From Dyella flava (GTDB lineage: Bacteria; Pseudomonadota; Gammaproteobacteria; Xanthomonadales; Rhodanobacteraceae), in the NCBI RefSeq assembly GCF_016904955.1, contig NZ_JADIKE010000037.1, forward strand, positions 124,001 through 188,000: a stretch of 64,000 nucleotides of DNA, written 5' to 3'. The notes beneath the pieces were generated by a model. That model did no database searches and was not told the origin of the DNA. It saw nothing but the letters and a program-made list of their open reading frames with translations. Of the stretch, positions 53,846 through 61,845 are shown one piece after another; position 1 is the first letter of the stretch; each line of letters opens with the position of its first letter. The translations under genes were made by a program, and so were the position numbers.

Positions 53846-55255
53846 TCACATAGCTTTCTTTGCCTTGGTGATCAGCTGATCGAGCAGTGCAACCGCCAGA
53901 TCGATTTCTTCGTGCGTGATGTCCAGCGACGGTGCAAACGTGATGACGTTCTTGTACCAGCCACCCACATCCAGCACGAGACCGATCTTCTTGCCGTTGT
54001 GCTCAAGATCCCCTGCCAGGCCGATGTCGACCATCTTGTCCAAGAGTGCCTTGTTGGGCGTGAAGCCATCGTCAGTGCAGATTTCGGCGCGCAGCGCGAG
54101 ACCCAGGCCATCGACGTCACCGATTTCCTTATGACGCTTTTGCAGATCCCTCAGCGCATCGAGGAAGTGCGCGCCCTTTTCCGGCACGGTCCTTTCGTAA
54201 TCCAGCTCGTAGCCCATCTTGATCACTTCCAGACCCAGCGAGGTGCCGAGCGGGTTGGAGTTGAAGGTGGAGTGGGTGGAACCCGGCGGGAAGATGGTGG
54301 GGTTGATCATCTCTTCGCGCGCCCACAGGCCGGAGAGCGGATTCAAGCCGTTGGTGAGCGCTTTGCCGAACACGATGATGTCGGGCGTGACGCCGAAGTG
54401 TTCGATCGACCACAGCTTGCCGGTGCGCCAGAAGCCCATCTGGATTTCGTCGACGACCATCAGGATGCCGTACTTGTCGAGCACTTTCTTCAAGTCTTTG
54501 AAGAAGTGGCGCGGCGGCACGACGTAACCGCCAGTGCCCTGGATCGGCTCGACGTAGAAGGCGGCGTATTCGGCCTGGTTGACCTTGGGGTCCCACACGC
54601 CGTTGTATTCGGTTTCGAACAGACGCTCGAACTGGCGCACGCAGGCGTCGGAGTATTCATCCGCGGTCATGCCTTTCGGGCGGCGGAACGGATACGGGAA
54701 CGGAATGAACATCGCGCGCTCGCCGAAGTGGCCGAAGCGGCGGCGGTAGCGGTAGCTGGAGGTGATGGACGAAGCACCCAGCGTGCGGCCGTGATAGCCG
54801 CCTTCGAAGGCGAACATCAGGCTCTTGCCGTTTTTGTAGTTGCGCACGAGCTTGAGCGAATCTTCCACCGCCTGCGCGCCGCCGACGTTGAAGTGCACGC
54901 GGCCTTTCAGGCCAAATTTTTTCTGCGCGTCGACCGCGATGGTCTTGGCCAGTTCGATGCGCGTCTGGTGCAGGTACTGGCTGGCGACTTGCGGCAGCAC
55001 GTCGATCTGGCGCTTGAGCGTGTCGTTGAGGCGCTTGTTGCCGTAGCCGAAGTTGACGGCGGAGTACCACATTTGCAGATCGAGGAACGGCACGCCGGCG
55101 GTGTCGTACATCCAGCTGCCCTCGCCGGAGCGGAAGATCTTGGGCGGGTCGACGTAGTGCACGGTGTCGCCGAATGAACTCCACTCGGCTTCGTCAGCAA
55201 GCAATTGCTCGTCGGGAATGATGTAGCCGGCGGCGTTTTTGTCGTAGGTATTCAT
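53846..55255 (-). CDS. Class III PLP-dependent aminotransferase
   Basis: The 469-residue enzyme has the class III aminotransferase features: the GAQAVEDSLKLVRNYK cofactor-phosphate region, FEGGYHGRTLGASSIT, the VDEIQMGFWRTGK aspartate and the PLP lysine Lys298 in IIVFGKALTNGLNPLSG. Annotations in related genomes vary between 4-aminobutyrate and other omega-aminotransferases; the specific substrate cannot be told. The start at 55255 (NTYDKNAAGYIIPDEQ) is chosen; the longer frame to 55549 is repeat-derived sequence. It is followed by a good terminator. Confidence 0.9.
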   Translation of the reverse strand: MNTYDKNAAGYIIPDEQLLADEAEWSSFGDTVHYVDPPKIFRSGEGSWMYDTAGVPFLDLQMWYSAVNFGYGNKRLNDTLKRQIDVLPQVASQYLHQTRIELAKTIAVDAQKKFGLKGRVHFNVGGAQAVEDSLKLVRNYKNGKSLMFAFEGGYHGRTLGASSITSSYRYRRRFGHFGERAMFIPFPYPFRRPKGMTADEYSDACVRQFERLFETEYNGVWDPKVNQAEYAAFYVEPIQGTGGYVVPPRHFFKDLKKVLDKYGILMVVDEIQMGFWRTGKLWSIEHFGVTPDIIVFGKALTNGLNPLSGLWAREEMINPTIFPPGSTHSTFNSNPLGTSLGLEVIKMGYELDYERTVPEKGAHFLDALRDLQKRHKEIGDVDGLGLALRAEICTDDGFTPNKALLDKMVDIGLAGDLEHNGKKIGLVLDVGGWYKNVITFAPSLDITHEEIDLAVALLDQLITKAKKAM

Positions 55256-55368
55256 GGAAGAAAAATCTGGAATGAATGGAAAGGGTGTGATGGTTGGGCG
55301 GCGCGCGAGTTTGGCTGGTCGTCGTTTCCGCAAATCTACCTGGCCGTCATTCCTGCAAACCCACCTGG

Positions 55369-55476
55369 CCGTCATTCCCGCGCAAGCGGGAATCCATCTT
55401 CGCTTTTGCGTAAGAGCAAAATGGGTCCCCGCTTGACCAGCTTCGCTGTTGTGAAGCGCCTCGCGGGGATGACGGG
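55369..55476. repeat. GTCATTCCCGC-type palindromic repeat with a dRS3-like core
   Basis: The unit starts CCGTCATTCCCGCGCAAGCG and ends GCGGGGATGACGGG, inverted ends 80 bp apart. It contains ATTCCC-N8-GGGAAT at 55374-55393, an exact match to the dRS3 motif known from Neisseria. Two direct CCTGGCCGTCATTCC units precede it. Apart from this the ~295-bp gap between the aminotransferase start and the HAD gene stop holds no gene. Confidence 0.7.
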
Positions 55477-55549
55477 GATTACGCATTTGCGGAGATCGCG
55501 AGGTCACGAGAACGCACAGCTCAAGGGCAATCGTTCTCCGTACGCGCAA

Positions 55550-56248
55550 TTAAAAATTCGACACTGCCGGCAACACCTGCTCATGCTCGGCCAGCAAGCT
55601 GCCATCGAGCAGGCGCGGCAGCAGTTCCAGCGCATCTTCGAAACCGGTGATCGGCACATACGGAATACCCGCGGCGCGGCAGTGCTCGATCAAGCGGTGC
55701 TTGGCAAACACGAAGTCGACATGATCGGCGGCGCAGAAATCGGATGCGCCGTCGCCGATCAACAAGGTCTTGCCGCCGGTGCTGCTTGCCTGCGCCGCGC
55801 AGGCGCATTTGCAGGTGCCACTGCGGCAGCCTTCGGCCTGGAATGGCGAGGTGAGCTGCCACTGGCGTGGCGGCGTGGCCGGTGCCAGATGATTGGCGGC
55901 CAGCGGCAGCGTATCCAGGCCGTAACGGCCGAGAATGCGGTGGATGGCGTAATCCAGGCCGTCGCTGACGACGCGGATCGAAGTTTGTAATTCGCTGCAA
56001 CGGACGACGAAGGCTGGGAAGGCGTGGTCGATCCACAAGCCGTCCAGATGGCTATCCAGCTCTTCTTTACGCATGTCGAGCAAGGCGACCTGCCCGCTCA
56101 TGCATTCGCGCGAGCCGATGCGGCCGGCGCGCCAGTCCTGCTCCAGTGCTTCCCACCCGGGGCGCCCGAAACGGTCCAACAGCGAGTCAATCACGTCTTC
56201 TACGGAAATGGTGCCGTCGAAGTCGCAGAGGATGTTCCAGGCGGTCAC
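55550..56248 (-). CDS. HAD-superfamily phosphatase (MtnX-like)
   Basis: The 232-residue protein is a HAD-IB phosphatase. Motif I is ILCDFDGTIS (nucleophile Asp9, Asp11), motif II is in RVVSDG, and motif IV is LLIGDGASDFCAA. MtnX-like enzymes dephosphorylate methionine-salvage intermediates, but relatives of this length act on other small phosphates, so the substrate is open. The GTG at 56248 has GGAG 10 nt upstream; a TTG at 56254 is the alternative. The family is sure, the substrate is not. Confidence 0.85.
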   Translation of the reverse strand: MTAWNILCDFDGTISVEDVIDSLLDRFGRPGWEALEQDWRAGRIGSRECMSGQVALLDMRKEELDSHLDGLWIDHAFPAFVVRCSELQTSIRVVSDGLDYAIHRILGRYGLDTLPLAANHLAPATPPRQWQLTSPFQAEGCRSGTCKCACAAQASSTGGKTLLIGDGASDFCAADHVDFVFAKHRLIEHCRAAGIPYVPITGFEDALELLPRLLDGSLLAEHEQVLPAVSNF

Positions 56249-56469
56249 GCGCAAGCTACTCCGGCGTCAAGGTTCAGCTAGGGATGTAGGGCATCTTCGC
56301 AACCGGCCCCTTTCGGTCTCCTTTCTAGCGGCGCAAAGCTTGCGTATAAGTAAGCCAAATCTGGGGCGCGACCGGATATGCTTACGTTTTATCCGCATGC
56401 CTTTCACAACGGTCCCCGTCCGTGGACGATTTCTCCTTGCGCAAATTCCTTCGTATTGGCGGCCTGCCA

Positions 56470-57903
56470 ATGGGTGGCTTGCGCGTGCTTCCGGCGCTGG
56501 TGCTGACCGTGCTGGCGGGATGCAGCGCCGCGCCATTGCCCGAGCTTAAGCCACCGGTTCCGCAAACCTGGCGCAATACGGCGGTTTCCCCGGAAAGTCC
56601 GGCCAAGCCGGATCTACGCAGCTGGTGGCTGGCTTTCAACGATCCGGCCCTGAATGCCGTGGTGCAGCGCGCGCTGGATAACAACCTGGACGTGGCCGCG
56701 GCGACCGAGCATGTGATCGCGGCGCGTACGCTTTATAAGCACGCGACGGATAAATTCCTGCCCAGTTTGAAGGCCGATACCAATCAGGTGATCGAGCCCA
56801 ACGCGACTGCTTCGTATTTCATTGCCGGCTTCGACGCGATCTGGGAACTGCCCTTTTTTGGCGTGCTGAAGAGCACCCGGCGCCTTGCCAACGGCACTGT
56901 GGACGCAACGTCGGCCCAATTGCAGGGCGCCTATGTCACGCTGGTCGCCGAGGTGGTGCGGTGCTGGGTGGAGCTGCGCGCGGCGCAGGAGCAAGCGTCG
57001 CTGTTGACCGCTGTTCGCGATGCCAATAGCGAAAAGCTGCGTCTGGTGCAGGTGCGTGAGCAGTTGAAGCTGGCCTCGCCCACCGACGTGGCTAACGCCA
57101 AAGCAGAACTGGCGCGTTCAGAAATGGCACTGAGCGATCCGCAGCGTGCGATCAATGCCAATGCCCAACAGCTTGCCGTACTGGTGGGGCAGCCCGAGCC
57201 GGATCCGGCCTGGCTGGAAATGAGCGGCCCGCCGCCGCAGCTGGGCGATTTGCAGATCACTAGCGCACCGGCCGATCTGCTGCGCACCAATCCGGACATC
57301 GCCAGCGCCGAGGCTGAAGTGCTGCGCGCCGCGGGCGAGGCGGGGATCAGCCGTGCAGACGTCTATCCGCATATTGGCCTGGGCAGCTCGCTGGACTGGT
57401 CGCTGACCCTGCTCACCCACCACAACGTGTTCCGCTCCGGCGAAGGGATTTTCTCCGCGGGCCCGGTGGTGGACATGCCCTTGTTCGACTGGGGCGTGCG
57501 CGTGGCACAAGCGCACGCGAAGAGTCATGAATTGCTGGCCGCGGTGTACGCGTACCGGCAAGCGGTGTTGCAGGGTGTGGCCGAAACGGAAACGGCAATG
57601 GGCGATCTGCAACAGCTGCATCTGCGCGAAGTGGCTGCCGAACAGGCGGTGCAGGCGCTCGATAGCAATACCACCGCGCTGGATGAGCGCCGCAACCTGG
57701 GCTTGAGCAGCACACTGGAACTGCAAGATGCCTTGATCGCCCAGCAGAATGCGCAGCTGGCGCTGATATCGACGCGCGCCGAACGCGATCTGGCCTATGT
57801 GTCGCTGTACAAGGCACTGGGTGGTGCACCGCTGCCGCCGCTCAATGTCGCGGTGAACGTGAACTACGATAATGCGTCCAAGCGCGACAAGGACATCCGC
57901 TGA
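56470..57903 (+). CDS. NodT/TolC-family outer-membrane efflux lipoprotein
   Basis: The 477-residue outer membrane factor forms the exit duct of a tripartite pump. It has a lipoprotein signal with LAGC, the RSWWLAFNDPALNAVVQRAL start of the family and two repeats of the OEP helical hairpins (for example GISRADVYPHIGLGSS and LDERRNLGLSSTLELQDALI). An upstream GTG at 56422 would extend it by 16 residues, but the ATG at 56470 begins the signal peptide. It is the first gene of a four-gene exporter operon, and its stop overlaps the permease start. Confidence 0.92.
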   Translation: MGGLRVLPALVLTVLAGCSAAPLPELKPPVPQTWRNTAVSPESPAKPDLRSWWLAFNDPALNAVVQRALDNNLDVAAATEHVIAARTLYKHATDKFLPSLKADTNQVIEPNATASYFIAGFDAIWELPFFGVLKSTRRLANGTVDATSAQLQGAYVTLVAEVVRCWVELRAAQEQASLLTAVRDANSEKLRLVQVREQLKLASPTDVANAKAELARSEMALSDPQRAINANAQQLAVLVGQPEPDPAWLEMSGPPPQLGDLQITSAPADLLRTNPDIASAEAEVLRAAGEAGISRADVYPHIGLGSSLDWSLTLLTHHNVFRSGEGIFSAGPVVDMPLFDWGVRVAQAHAKSHELLAAVYAYRQAVLQGVAETETAMGDLQQLHLREVAAEQAVQALDSNTTALDERRNLGLSSTLELQDALIAQQNAQLALISTRAERDLAYVSLYKALGGAPLPPLNVAVNVNYDNASKRDKDIR

Positions 57904-59036
57904 TGGTCGCCCTTGCACGCAAAACCCTGGTGCACGAATGGCGGCGTTTTCTGCCGGCGATTCTCGCGGTGGGCTTCGCCAGCCTGCTGCAATTGCTGCA
58001 AGCGGCGCTGGTGCTGGGTATTTTCGGCAGCGCGAGCGTTTACATCACCGGCTCGTCCGGTGATTTGTGGGCTGGCTATCCCGGCACACAGAGCGTGAAC
58101 CTGGGCCGGCCGATCAGCGAAGACGTGGCGATGCGTTTGCGCATGGATCCGGACGTCACCCGGGTGGAACCGTTCCGCTGGGTCGATGCGGACTGGCGCG
58201 GTCCACGCGACACCGGCGGGGTGTCGGTGTTCGTCTCCGGCATCGATACCAGCCCGGACGCGATGATGTTCTCCAAGGCCCTGGCCCCGGACTTGCGCGC
58301 GCGCTTGAACGAACCGGGCGCGGTGATTGTCGACAAGGCGGATCTGGATAGCCTTGGGGTGAACATTGGCGATACCGCCGCGATCAATGGCCAGCGCGTG
58401 CGCGTGGTCGGCGTGGGTAGCGGGCTGCGCGCGCTGGGTGGCGTCAATATCGTTGCTTCGCTGGATACGGCGCGGGTGCTCGATATCGATCCGGAAGACG
58501 CCGGCATGATGACGTACTTCGTCGCCAAGCTGCGCGATCCGTCCAAGGCCAAAATGATCGCCGGGCGCCTGAATGGTTCGGATGCCTTCGGGCCCTACAC
58601 GGTTTGGACGTCCAAAGATTTCGCACGCCAGTCGCAGCTTTACTGGATGCTGGACACCGGCGCCGGTGCGGGCGTGCTGTTTTTGGCTGGCATCGTGTTT
58701 TTGGTCGGCGCGGTGATTACCAGCCAGACCTTGATTGCCGCGGTGATCGGCTCGATCCGCGAGTACGCCACCCTGAATGCACTTGGCGTGGGCCGTGGCG
58801 CGCTGCGCAAGGTCATCATGGAACAAGCCTTCTGGGTGGGTGCGCTGGGCATCGTATGCAGCATCGTTATCGGCGCGCTGCTGCTGGTCATTGCCCGCAA
58901 CCGCAGCGTGCCGATGGAGCTGCATCCGTTGACCGCTGCCGTGTGCCTGGCCGTCAGCATGGCCTTGGCGATCGTGTCCGGACTTGCGACGTTGCGCAGC
59001 CTGCGCAGCGCCGATCCAGCCAGTTTGTTGAGGTGA
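57903..59036 (+). CDS. FtsX-like ABC transporter permease (DevC/MacB type)
   Basis: The 377-residue permease has four membrane helices in the MacB/FtsX arrangement: one at the N-terminus (LPAILAVGFASLLQLLQAAL), a ~210-residue periplasmic domain and three at the C-terminus (VLFLAGIVFLVGAVITSQTL; FWVGALGIVCSIVIGALLLV; AVCLAVSMALAIVSGLATLR). The motif SIREYATLNALGVGRGALRK couples to the ATPase. The periplasmic domain resembles DevC more than MacB. Such pumps use ATP to drive mechanical motion, moving lipoproteins, glycolipids or peptides from the periplasm side. TGATGG overlap with the outer membrane gene shows coupling. Confidence 0.9.
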   Translation: MVALARKTLVHEWRRFLPAILAVGFASLLQLLQAALVLGIFGSASVYITGSSGDLWAGYPGTQSVNLGRPISEDVAMRLRMDPDVTRVEPFRWVDADWRGPRDTGGVSVFVSGIDTSPDAMMFSKALAPDLRARLNEPGAVIVDKADLDSLGVNIGDTAAINGQRVRVVGVGSGLRALGGVNIVASLDTARVLDIDPEDAGMMTYFVAKLRDPSKAKMIAGRLNGSDAFGPYTVWTSKDFARQSQLYWMLDTGAGAGVLFLAGIVFLVGAVITSQTLIAAVIGSIREYATLNALGVGRGALRKVIMEQAFWVGALGIVCSIVIGALLLVIARNRSVPMELHPLTAAVCLAVSMALAIVSGLATLRSLRSADPASLLR

Positions 59037-59038
59037 GC

Positions 59039-59800
59039 ATGTCGGCCGCTTTCGAGACATCGCCGTCACCGGCTCCGACGCTGCAAGCGCGCAATGTGCG
59101 CAAGTCGTTTGCATCCGGCCGCATCGAAAGCACGGTGCTGCACGATTTGACGCTGGATGTGCGCGGCGGCGAGCTCACCTTGATTGCTGGGCCGTCCGGC
59201 TGCGGCAAGAGCACGTTGCTGGCCATTCTCAGCGGCCTGCAGCCCGCCGATGGCGGTAGCGTGCGCGCACTGGGACATGAACTGAGCGGCCTGAGCCTCA
59301 ACGAACTGGAACATTTCCGCCTGCAACACACGGGCTTTGTGTTCCAGGGCTTCAACCTGTTCCCGGCGCTGTCCGCGCTGGAGCAGGTGGAATTACCGCT
59401 GACCTATATGGGGCTGGGCAAAGGCACGGCGCGCCAGCGTGCGATCGAATCGCTGGAAGAAGTCGGGCTTGGACCGCGCATGCAACTGCGTCCGGCCGAA
59501 CTTTCCGGTGGTGAAAAGCAACGCGTGGCGATCGCCCGCGCGCTGGCCAAGCGACCGGAGTTGCTGTTCGCCGACGAACCGACCAGCGCGCTGGATGCGG
59601 CCAACGGCCAGATCGTGATCGACATCCTGCATCGCATCGCCCGCAACCATGGCACCACGGTGCTGTGTGTCAGCCACGACCCGCGCCTGGTCGGTCACGC
59701 CGACCGGGTGCTGGCGATGGAAGACGGCCGAATTCTAAGCGACCATGTTCCTTCTGTGTCGCCCGTTATTGCATCTGAGGCCAAGGAGCCCTCTGCATGA
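59039..59800 (+). CDS. ABC transporter ATPase (LolD/MacB type)
   Basis: The 253-residue nucleotide-binding protein has Walker A GPSGCGKST (residues 51-59), the Q-loop GFVFQGFNLF, signature LSGGEKQRVAIARAL, Walker B LLFADEPTSALD and the switch His in CVSHDPRLVGHADR. It falls in the LolD/MacB/DevA group that pairs with FtsX-like permeases. The ATG at 59039 lies 2 bp after the permease stop; the longer frame from 58604 is a shadow. It overlaps the adaptor gene by 4 bp. Confidence 0.94.
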   Translation: MSAAFETSPSPAPTLQARNVRKSFASGRIESTVLHDLTLDVRGGELTLIAGPSGCGKSTLLAILSGLQPADGGSVRALGHELSGLSLNELEHFRLQHTGFVFQGFNLFPALSALEQVELPLTYMGLGKGTARQRAIESLEEVGLGPRMQLRPAELSGGEKQRVAIARALAKRPELLFADEPTSALDAANGQIVIDILHRIARNHGTTVLCVSHDPRLVGHADRVLAMEDGRILSDHVPSVSPVIASEAKEPSA

Positions 59801-60696
59801 ATCTGCGTCCCTTTCGCCTTCCGCTTGCCTTGCTTGCTGCCGCGCTACTGGCCGGCTGTTCGCATGACGATGCGCCGGCGGCCAGCAACGCAACGGCGCC
59901 AGCTTATGCCGCCATCGCGCGCGGACGCATCGATATCGAAGGCGGCCTGCTCAAGCTCTCCATGCCCAGCGAAGGCATTGTGCAGAGCGTGAATGCACAT
60001 GAAGGCGAGCACGTGCACAAAGGCCAGTTGCTGGCCCAACTCAACGCGGAACCGGCCAAGCTGGCGCTGGACGCCGCGCTGGCCGAACAGCAACAGGCTG
60101 CCGCACAGGAAAGCGTGCTTGAAGACCGGGCCAAGGCCGCCACGCTGCGCGCCTCGCGCCTGGAACAGGCCGCCAAGGCCGGGGCCGGCGATATCCAGAG
60201 CGCGGACGACGCGCGCGATGCCGCGCAGCAAGTGCAAGGCGAACTGGCCAATACACACGCCGCGGTCGCGCTGGCCGCGCAGAAGGTGGCCAGCGCTCGC
60301 TATCAGCTGAGCCTGGCCAGCTTGCTCGCGCCGATCGACGGCCAGATCGTGCAGCGCATGGTGCAACCCGGTGCTTCCGTATCACCGGCCGCCGGACCGA
60401 TTTTCGTGATGCTTCCTGACTCCCCGCGCATCGTGCGCGCTGAGCTCAACGAATCGTTCGTCGGTGTCGTGCACGACGGCATGGCGGCGGAAGTCGACGA
60501 CGACAGCGGCAGCGGCATGGCGCCGATGAAGGCGCATGTACTGCGCATCGGCAATGTGTTCGGCGCCAGCACGCTGGAAGATGATCCGCAAGTACGCGCC
60601 AATACCCGCACGGTGGAATGCGTGCTTGCCTTTGACCAGCAACCCGCCACGCCGCTGCGTATCGGCCAGCGCGTGGTTGTGAAATTCGGAAAATAA
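59797..60696 (+). CDS. HlyD-type periplasmic adaptor lipoprotein of the ABC exporter
   Basis: The 299-residue membrane fusion protein connects the permease to the outer membrane factor. It has a lipoprotein signal (LLAAALLAGC), a lipoyl-like half (IVQSVNAHEGEHVHKGQLLA), a long Ala/Gln-rich helical hairpin (AALAEQQQAAAQESVLEDRA; AQQVQGELANTHAAVALAAQ), the second lipoyl half (LLAPIDGQIVQRMVQPGASV) and a beta-barrel domain. It is the last gene of the operon and lies just before a GTTGGGTTA repeat. Adaptor order after the ATPase is unusual; often the adaptor comes first. Confidence 0.92.
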   Translation: MNLRPFRLPLALLAAALLAGCSHDDAPAASNATAPAYAAIARGRIDIEGGLLKLSMPSEGIVQSVNAHEGEHVHKGQLLAQLNAEPAKLALDAALAEQQQAAAQESVLEDRAKAATLRASRLEQAAKAGAGDIQSADDARDAAQQVQGELANTHAAVALAAQKVASARYQLSLASLLAPIDGQIVQRMVQPGASVSPAAGPIFVMLPDSPRIVRAELNESFVGVVHDGMAAEVDDDSGSGMAPMKAHVLRIGNVFGASTLEDDPQVRANTRTVECVLAFDQQPATPLRIGQRVVVKFGK

Positions 60697-60698
60697 AC

Positions 60699-60785
60699 GG
60701 GTTGGGTAGGTTGAGTTAGCGCAGCGTAACCCAACAATGTTCCGTCGTTTCGTAGAGATTTGTTGGGTTACAACCCAACCTACCC
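60699..60785. repeat. GTTGGGTTA palindromic repeat, partly diverged
   Basis: GGTTGGGTAGGTTGAGTTAG, CGCAGCGTAACCCAACAATG and later GTTGGGTTACAACCCAACCT. The left hairpin has one change (GAGTTA) and the right has lost its loop bases. It lies between the convergent adaptor and Rieske genes. Confidence 0.78.
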
Positions 60786-60798
60786 AGCGGCGCGGCGA

Positions 60799-61116
60799 TC
60801 AGCGATCGTCGCGGGTCCAGATCAGGCCATCGCTTTCACGCACTGGAAACCGATAAATAGGCTCGTAGGCAGGCGGACAAGTCGGCTGTCCGGTGCGCAG
60901 GTCAAAGCGTGCGCCGTGGCGCGGGCACTCCACTTCGAAACCGATCACCTCACCGCCGGCCAACTCACCGCCGTCATGCGTGCAGATATCTTCCACCGCG
61001 TACAGATCGCCGTCGATGTTGAACACGGCAATGGCGGTATCGCCATCCCACACCACTTTGAATTCGCCGGGCAGCAATTCCGAACGCGTACCCACTTCCA
61101 CCCACGCTTCACTCAT
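60799..61116 (-). CDS. Rieske [2Fe-2S] ferredoxin
   Basis: The 105-residue protein has the Rieske cluster ligands in CTHDGGEL (Cys45, His47) and CPRHGARFD (Cys64, His67), the minimal domain of non-heme iron dioxygenase ferredoxins. Small Rieske proteins commonly follow sufS in Xanthomonadales-type SUF clusters, as here, so a role in redox supply for Fe-S assembly is possible. It overlaps the GNAT gene by 4 bp. Confidence 0.93.
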   Translation of the reverse strand: MSEAWVEVGTRSELLPGEFKVVWDGDTAIAVFNIDGDLYAVEDICTHDGGELAGGEVIGFEVECPRHGARFDLRTGQPTCPPAYEPIYRFPVRESDGLIWTRDDR

Positions 61117-61661
61117 GGCATTGCTTCCGAAAAATCCTTGATCATCAATTCAAAGCGCAGATCATCCCGGCGCGGAATGCCAACGCGTTCGTCACCATAG
61201 GGAAACGGCGAGTACTCGCCGGTGCGCCGATAGCCGCGACGCTCGTACCATGCGATCAGTTCGCGGCGTGCATCAATAACCTTCATATGCATGGCGGCGC
61301 AGTGCCAGACATCCCGCGCAAAACGTTCGGCCTCGGCCAGCACCTGCTTGCCCAGACCGCCGTTCTGGCGCGACGGATCGACCGCAAACATGCCGAAATA
61401 AGCCGAATGGCCGTGCTTTTCGAGATGGCAGCAGGCCAGCAATTGATCGCCGACCTGCGCGAGCAGGACGGCGCTATCCGGCGAAGCCAGCAGTTCGGCG
61501 ACCAACAACGCATCGGTGCGGCGGCCGTCGAGCAGGTCTGATTCGGTGGTCCAGCCGCGACGGCCCGATTCACCACGATAGGCGGATTCGACCAGTGCGA
61601 CGATGGCCGCGACATCCGCGGCAGTCGCGCTACGAAAAACAGGGGCGAGATCGGAAATCAT
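61113..61661 (-). CDS. GNAT acetyltransferase
   Basis: The 182-residue protein has the acetyl-CoA motif region FAVDPSRQNGGLGKQVLAEA (Q/R-x-x-G-x-G/A) and IAWYERRGYRRTGEYSPF near the C-terminus. The substrate is unknown. The start at 61661 (ISDLAPVFRSATAADVAAIV) is the usual GNAT opening; a longer frame to 61832 goes into the repeat. It sits between sufS and the Rieske gene in the same direction, with a GTTGGGTTA repeat in the upstream gap. Confidence 0.88.
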   Translation of the reverse strand: MISDLAPVFRSATAADVAAIVALVESAYRGESGRRGWTTESDLLDGRRTDALLVAELLASPDSAVLLAQVGDQLLACCHLEKHGHSAYFGMFAVDPSRQNGGLGKQVLAEAERFARDVWHCAAMHMKVIDARRELIAWYERRGYRRTGEYSPFPYGDERVGIPRRDDLRFELMIKDFSEAMP

Positions 61662-61724
61662 CGGCCGATGATAATGCCACCGGGTGGCGAGGCAAGTGTG
61701 CCGCCCCACCCCGCACACCCCTCC

Positions 61725-61838
61725 CGTAGGTTGCGTAGGTTGGGTAGGTTGGGTTAGCGCAGCGTAACCCAACGGATATTCATCGAAGCAGCGAAACATT
61801 GTTGGGTCACCCCCGGACCAAGTCCGAGGCAACCCGCC
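61725..61838. repeat. GTTGGGTTA palindromic repeat
   Basis: GGTTGGGTAGGTTGGGTTAG, CGCAGCGTAACCCAACGGAT and, on the right, TTGTTGGGTCACCCCCGGAC with a GGCAACCCGCC ending. The right half has the CCCCGGA-type loop also seen in the 16.3-kb copy. It lies between the sufS stop and the GNAT start, both on the minus strand. Confidence 0.78.
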
Positions 61839-61845
61839 CTTCCGA

